From positions 866,140-930,139 of the forward strand of contig NZ_BMNC01000002.1 in the NCBI RefSeq assembly GCF_014646255.1: DNA of 64,000 nt. The letters are read 5' to 3'. Numbering within the stretch: the stretch's first letter is position 1; every line of letters begins with the position of its first letter. Below are positions 61,386 to 64,000 of the stretch, piece by piece. This stretch comes from Lentzea pudingi (GTDB lineage Bacteria > Actinomycetota > Actinomycetes > Mycobacteriales > Pseudonocardiaceae). The notes under the pieces were generated by a model that was not told the DNA's origin, ran no database searches, and saw only the letters and a list, made by a program, of their open reading frames with translations. Both the position numbers and the translations under genes were made by a program.

Positions 61386-61976
61386 ATGCGGACCACGGGG
61401 CTCCTGATCCTCGCGACGGCGATGGCGCTGGCCGGGTGCACGGCCGCGCCCAAGCAGAGCGCGCTGACCACCCCGCCGCCCCCGCCGCCGCAGGTCACCA
61501 CGACACCCACCCCGCTCGACTTCCCGCAACGGCCGCGCGCCGTCCCGCTCGACAAGGTTGACCCGTGCGCGGTGCTGACGCAGGACCAGCGCCTCTCGCT
61601 CAGCCTCGACAACCCGCCGAGCGCGTACGTCGAGCCGAGCTTCGGTGGCGCGCGGGCCTGCACGATCCGCAGCACGACCAGCGGGAACGTCGCCAGGATC
61701 GCGCTCGTGCTGGTCTCCGGGGCGGACGTCTGGCTCTCCGAGAACGCCCAGGTGGAGTACGCGGTGAGCTCGATCGAGGGATTCGCGGCGATCACTGTCC
61801 GCACACCTGACCTGAGCGACGTCTGCAACGTGGAGGTGGACGTGGCGGACGGCCAGTTCCTCGACGTGATGTTCCGCGACGGCGGCAATTCCACTGCGGT
61901 ACAACAAGATCATCTTTGTCTCGGTGCCCAGCGTGTGGCAGAGGCGGCGATGGCCAGTTTGCTCCAGAAGCGCTGA
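61386..61976 (+). CDS. DUF3558 lipoprotein
   Basis: A 196-residue exported lipoprotein: signal peptide MRTTGLLILATAMALAGC with lipobox LAGC at residues 15-18, a Thr/Pro-rich spacer, then a DUF3558-like domain (VDPCAVLTQDQRLSLSLDNP, ARACTIRS, DVCNVEVDVADGQFLDVMF, DHLCLGAQRVAEAAM) with a conserved Cys set. DUF3558 proteins typically precede ESX substrate and EspG genes in Pseudonocardiales, as here. Follows the GNAT gene by 6 nt. Confidence 0.85.
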   Translation: MRTTGLLILATAMALAGCTAAPKQSALTTPPPPPPQVTTTPTPLDFPQRPRAVPLDKVDPCAVLTQDQRLSLSLDNPPSAYVEPSFGGARACTIRSTTSGNVARIALVLVSGADVWLSENAQVEYAVSSIEGFAAITVRTPDLSDVCNVEVDVADGQFLDVMFRDGGNSTAVQQDHLCLGAQRVAEAAMASLLQKR

Positions 61977-62028
61977 CCCACACGGGCGGATGTCACTGTT
62001 CGCACTCCACAGCGTTACCTTCGGTGGC

Positions 62029-62034
62029 TAGAGT
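62029..62034 (+). promoter_or_regulatory. -10 element of the ESX cassette
   Basis: TAGAGT, about 40 nt upstream of ATG 62074, whose ribosome binding site is GGAGG. A proper leader of about 35 nt is expected. Confidence 0.4.
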
Positions 62035-62073
62035 GACGAAGCGCTTGTAGGCACAACCGCCGGAGGTTTCACG

Positions 62074-62439
62074 ATGCCGCCAGGGGGACGCAGCGGGGCA
62101 GACACCTCGCCACCCGGCCAGCACCAGTTGAACGTGGAGCCGGAGGCCATCCCCGCGTTGCGCAACACGTTCTCCGCCGCCCTGATCAAGCTGGACAAGC
62201 AGATCGAGATGGCGGTCACGGAGTTCCGCGTGCGCCCGTGGGCCGGTGACCCGGTCAGCGCGGAGGCCGCCGAGAAGTTCAACGACCGTTCGATCGCGGA
62301 CGGTGACTCGGCGCTGCAGGCGCTGCTGAACTACCAGCGCCAGCTCAAGACCGCGATGGACAACCTCAACCAGATCGAGCGCCAGTACAACGTGGTCGAG
62401 GGCGACAACACCGGCACGATGAACAAGAGCGGGTGCTGA
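62074..62439 (+). CDS. ESX-associated helical protein (WXG100-like)
   Basis: A 121-residue protein. After a Gly/Pro-rich start comes a helix LRNTFSAALIKLDKQIEMAV, a turn with VRPWAGDPVSAEAAEKFNDR, and a second helix LQALLNYQRQLKTAMDNLNQ. The W-A-G turn between two long helices is that of ESX secretion partners. GGAGG lies 9 nt before the ATG. Its stop falls 2 nt before the ATG of the PPE-like gene. Confidence 0.8.
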   Translation: MPPGGRSGADTSPPGQHQLNVEPEAIPALRNTFSAALIKLDKQIEMAVTEFRVRPWAGDPVSAEAAEKFNDRSIADGDSALQALLNYQRQLKTAMDNLNQIERQYNVVEGDNTGTMNKSGC

Positions 62440-62441
62440 CC

Positions 62442-63644
62442 ATGGCCGACCACCGCTGGCAGGGCTACAGCCACAAAGAGCTCTACGAACGCATCCACTC
62501 GGGTCCTGGCGCCTCCGCGTCCTTCGCGTCGATGGAACGCTGGCAGGGCGTCTCAGCCGCGCTGACCGAGATCAACGACGACCTGCACAAGGGCATCTCC
62601 AACTCGGGCGCGAAGTGGCAGGGCAAGGCCGCCGACCTGGCGCAGGCCGGCCTGAACCCGATCGCCGCCTGGGCGGACGGCGCACGCACCGGCGCGGACG
62701 TCATGCGCTACTCGGCCGAGCTGCAGGCCGGTTACGTCTCGAAGGCCCGCGCGGACATGCCCGCGCCGGTCAAGGTGACCGCCGAGCAGCCGGGCGCGCT
62801 CGTCACCGGCCTCACGCACCTCTTCGGCGGGCAGACCGACCACGAGAAGCAGGAGGCGGCCCAGGACGCGGCCGAGCGCCGAGCCCGTGAGGTCATGTCC
62901 ACCTACGCGTCGTCCACGACGGCGAACACCTCGACGCTGGGCCAGTTCTCCCAGCCGCCGCAGCTGCAGATCAGCGGCACCGGCGTCGCGCACGGCGGTG
63001 GCGCGCAGATCGGCACGGCCGCGGTCTGGGGCGTCGGCCCGCGCGGCACCGGTGGCAGCGTGACGCGGGGCCGCACCTCGTCCGGCACGCGTGGCGCCGC
63101 TGCCGCCCCGCCCCCACGTGGCGGCTCGTCCGCGCCGGGTTCCACCACCAGCACCTCGAACGCCGGTACGTCGACTGCTCCCGGCAAGGGCTCGCACACG
63201 TCGATCACGCCCGGCGTCAACGGCCCCGGCGGCGCGGGCACGGGCACCGCGGGCGTCGGCCTGCCGGGTCAGCGCACGGGTGGCCGTTCGGGCAGCTCCG
63301 GCTCCGAGCCGAAGCAGATGGAGGACGGCGCGACCGCGGCCTCCAGCGCCGCCGCCATGGGCACGGTGATGAACCAGGGCCACGCCGCCGGTGCCTCGGG
63401 CGCGGCGGGGTCGGCCATGGGTTCGATGGGCACGGCCGGTGCCGCGAACAACGGCGACCAGGTCCACCGCAGGGCCGTGCCGATGCCGCCGTCGTTCGAC
63501 CCGTTCGGCGGCATGGGCGGGCGCAAGGGCGAGGAAGAGGAGGACTTGGAGCACAAGGCCGCCGACTACCTGCGCGAACGCGACGACATCTACGGCGTGG
63601 GCAGCTACACGCTGCCCGTCATCGGGGAGAGCACGACCGACTGA
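62442..63644 (+). CDS. PPE-like ESX substrate with Gly/Ser/Thr-rich C-terminus
   Basis: A 400-residue protein. Residues 1-150 are helical and PPE-like (YSHKELYERIHSGPGASASF, GVSAALTEINDDLHKGISNS, WQGKAADLAQAGLNPIAAWA). From about 170 to 350 it is Gly/Ala/Ser/Thr-rich and disordered; the end is charged (EEEEDLEHKAADYLRERDDI) with no toxin domain. Substrate or structural component of the ESX machinery. ATG 62442 was preferred over GTG 62433. Stop overlaps the EspG start. Confidence 0.82.
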   Translation: MADHRWQGYSHKELYERIHSGPGASASFASMERWQGVSAALTEINDDLHKGISNSGAKWQGKAADLAQAGLNPIAAWADGARTGADVMRYSAELQAGYVSKARADMPAPVKVTAEQPGALVTGLTHLFGGQTDHEKQEAAQDAAERRAREVMSTYASSTTANTSTLGQFSQPPQLQISGTGVAHGGGAQIGTAAVWGVGPRGTGGSVTRGRTSSGTRGAAAAPPPRGGSSAPGSTTSTSNAGTSTAPGKGSHTSITPGVNGPGGAGTGTAGVGLPGQRTGGRSGSSGSEPKQMEDGATAASSAAAMGTVMNQGHAAGASGAAGSAMGSMGTAGAANNGDQVHRRAVPMPPSFDPFGGMGGRKGEEEEDLEHKAADYLRERDDIYGVGSYTLPVIGESTTD

Positions 63645-64000
63645 TGACTCTGTTCGGCTTGGACGTCGGGACGAGCGACACGCGCGACCCGATGGTCATC
63701 TCCACGCTGGAGTTCGACGTTCTCTGGGACCACCTGGGCCTGGAGACGATGCCCCTCGTCCTGAAGGTGCCCTCACCGGGCAAGACGACCGAGGAACGCC
63801 GGGCCATCGAGGACCGCGTCTGGCTCCAGCTGGGCGCGCGCGGTCTCGGTGGCCCCCGCTCCCTGGACCCGACCCTCGAGGACCTGCTGCACGTGCTCAA
63901 CCGCCCGCAGCAGGAGATCGACGCGCGCATGTGGCTCGACGACCGCAGCCTCCGCGTGCTGGCCGCGGGCAAGGGCCAGGCCGGTGTCCTGGCGATCCTC
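63644..64000 (+). CDS. EspG-family ESX secretion-associated protein, N-terminal part
   Basis: The first 119 codons of a protein that runs off the window: MTLFGLDVGTSDTRDPMVIS, STLEFDVLWDHLGLETMPLV, GKTTEERRAIEDRVWLQLGA, LLHVLNRPQQEIDARMWLDD, SLRVLAAGKGQAGVLAIL. EspG proteins bind PE/PPE substrates as cytoplasmic chaperones for ESX export. The ATG overlaps the stop of the PPE-like gene (TGATG), supporting partnership. The C-terminus is not seen. Confidence 0.87.
   Translation, partial: MTLFGLDVGTSDTRDPMVISTLEFDVLWDHLGLETMPLVLKVPSPGKTTEERRAIEDRVWLQLGARGLGGPRSLDPTLEDLLHVLNRPQQEIDARMWLDDRSLRVLAAGKGQAGVLAIL

Overview
The window is high-GC actinobacterial DNA with many GTG and TTG starts and tightly overlapped operons. 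Gene order follows the mycobacterial block Rv3257c-Rv3285: manB, DUF3499, metallopeptidase, whiB2, fbiA, fbiB, manC, wbbL, rmlD, lcp, fadE25, purE, purK, gtrA, PH protein, birA, accD5, accE5, maf, accA3. Insertions typical of Pseudonocardiales interrupt it: TIGR03089, EspG and DUF3558 proteins, TNT toxin. A Lentzea/Saccharothrix-like member of the Pseudonocardiaceae is my inference.

Layout. 1-11.3 kb: GDP-mannose supply (manB, manC), whiB2, a giant GT2 membrane protein, coenzyme F420 genes (fbiA-fbiB) and a DNA glycosylase. 11.3-25.5 kb: cell-envelope polysaccharide region with wbbL, a lineage-specific block of five further glycosyltransferases and two small membrane proteins, rmlD-rmlB for dTDP-rhamnose, and two LCP ligases. 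25.5-31.8 kb: accessory genes (DoxX, three tandem 85-residue paralogues, two META lipoproteins, a secreted trypsin-like protease, an ArsR/AHSA1 pair). 31.8-44.3 kb: fadE25, purE-purK, a GntR-regulated ABC exporter, a degenerate GGDEF-like protein, an ECF sigma factor fused to an anti-sigma-like membrane protein, two GtrA proteins, a two-component system and a HisN-type phosphatase. 44.3-47.9 kb: a type VII secretion toxin cassette (YbaB-like, WXG100-like, TNT toxin, putative immunity protein). 48-59.4 kb: MaoC, HMG-CoA lyase, PH protein, birA, acyl-CoA carboxylase subunits, transporters, Maf. 59.4-64 kb: small genes and the start of a second ESX-type cassette (DUF3558, PPE-like, EspG).

Most functions converge on the cell envelope: sugar nucleotides (ManB/ManC, RmlB/RmlD) feed glycosyltransferases (WbbL and others), GtrA may move lipid-linked sugars and LCP proteins attach the polymers to peptidoglycan. 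The carboxylase set (AccA3, AccD5, AccE5, BirA) supplies malonyl- and methylmalonyl-CoA.

The most unusual non-coding signal is a 315-bp element present twice in the same orientation (11509-11823 and 48438-48752), each time between convergent genes. It carries two perfectly paired nested stems of about 25 bp; the inner stem differs between copies by compensatory base-pair changes. A local strand composition skew (A+C-rich plus strand), independent of coding direction, surrounds both copies.
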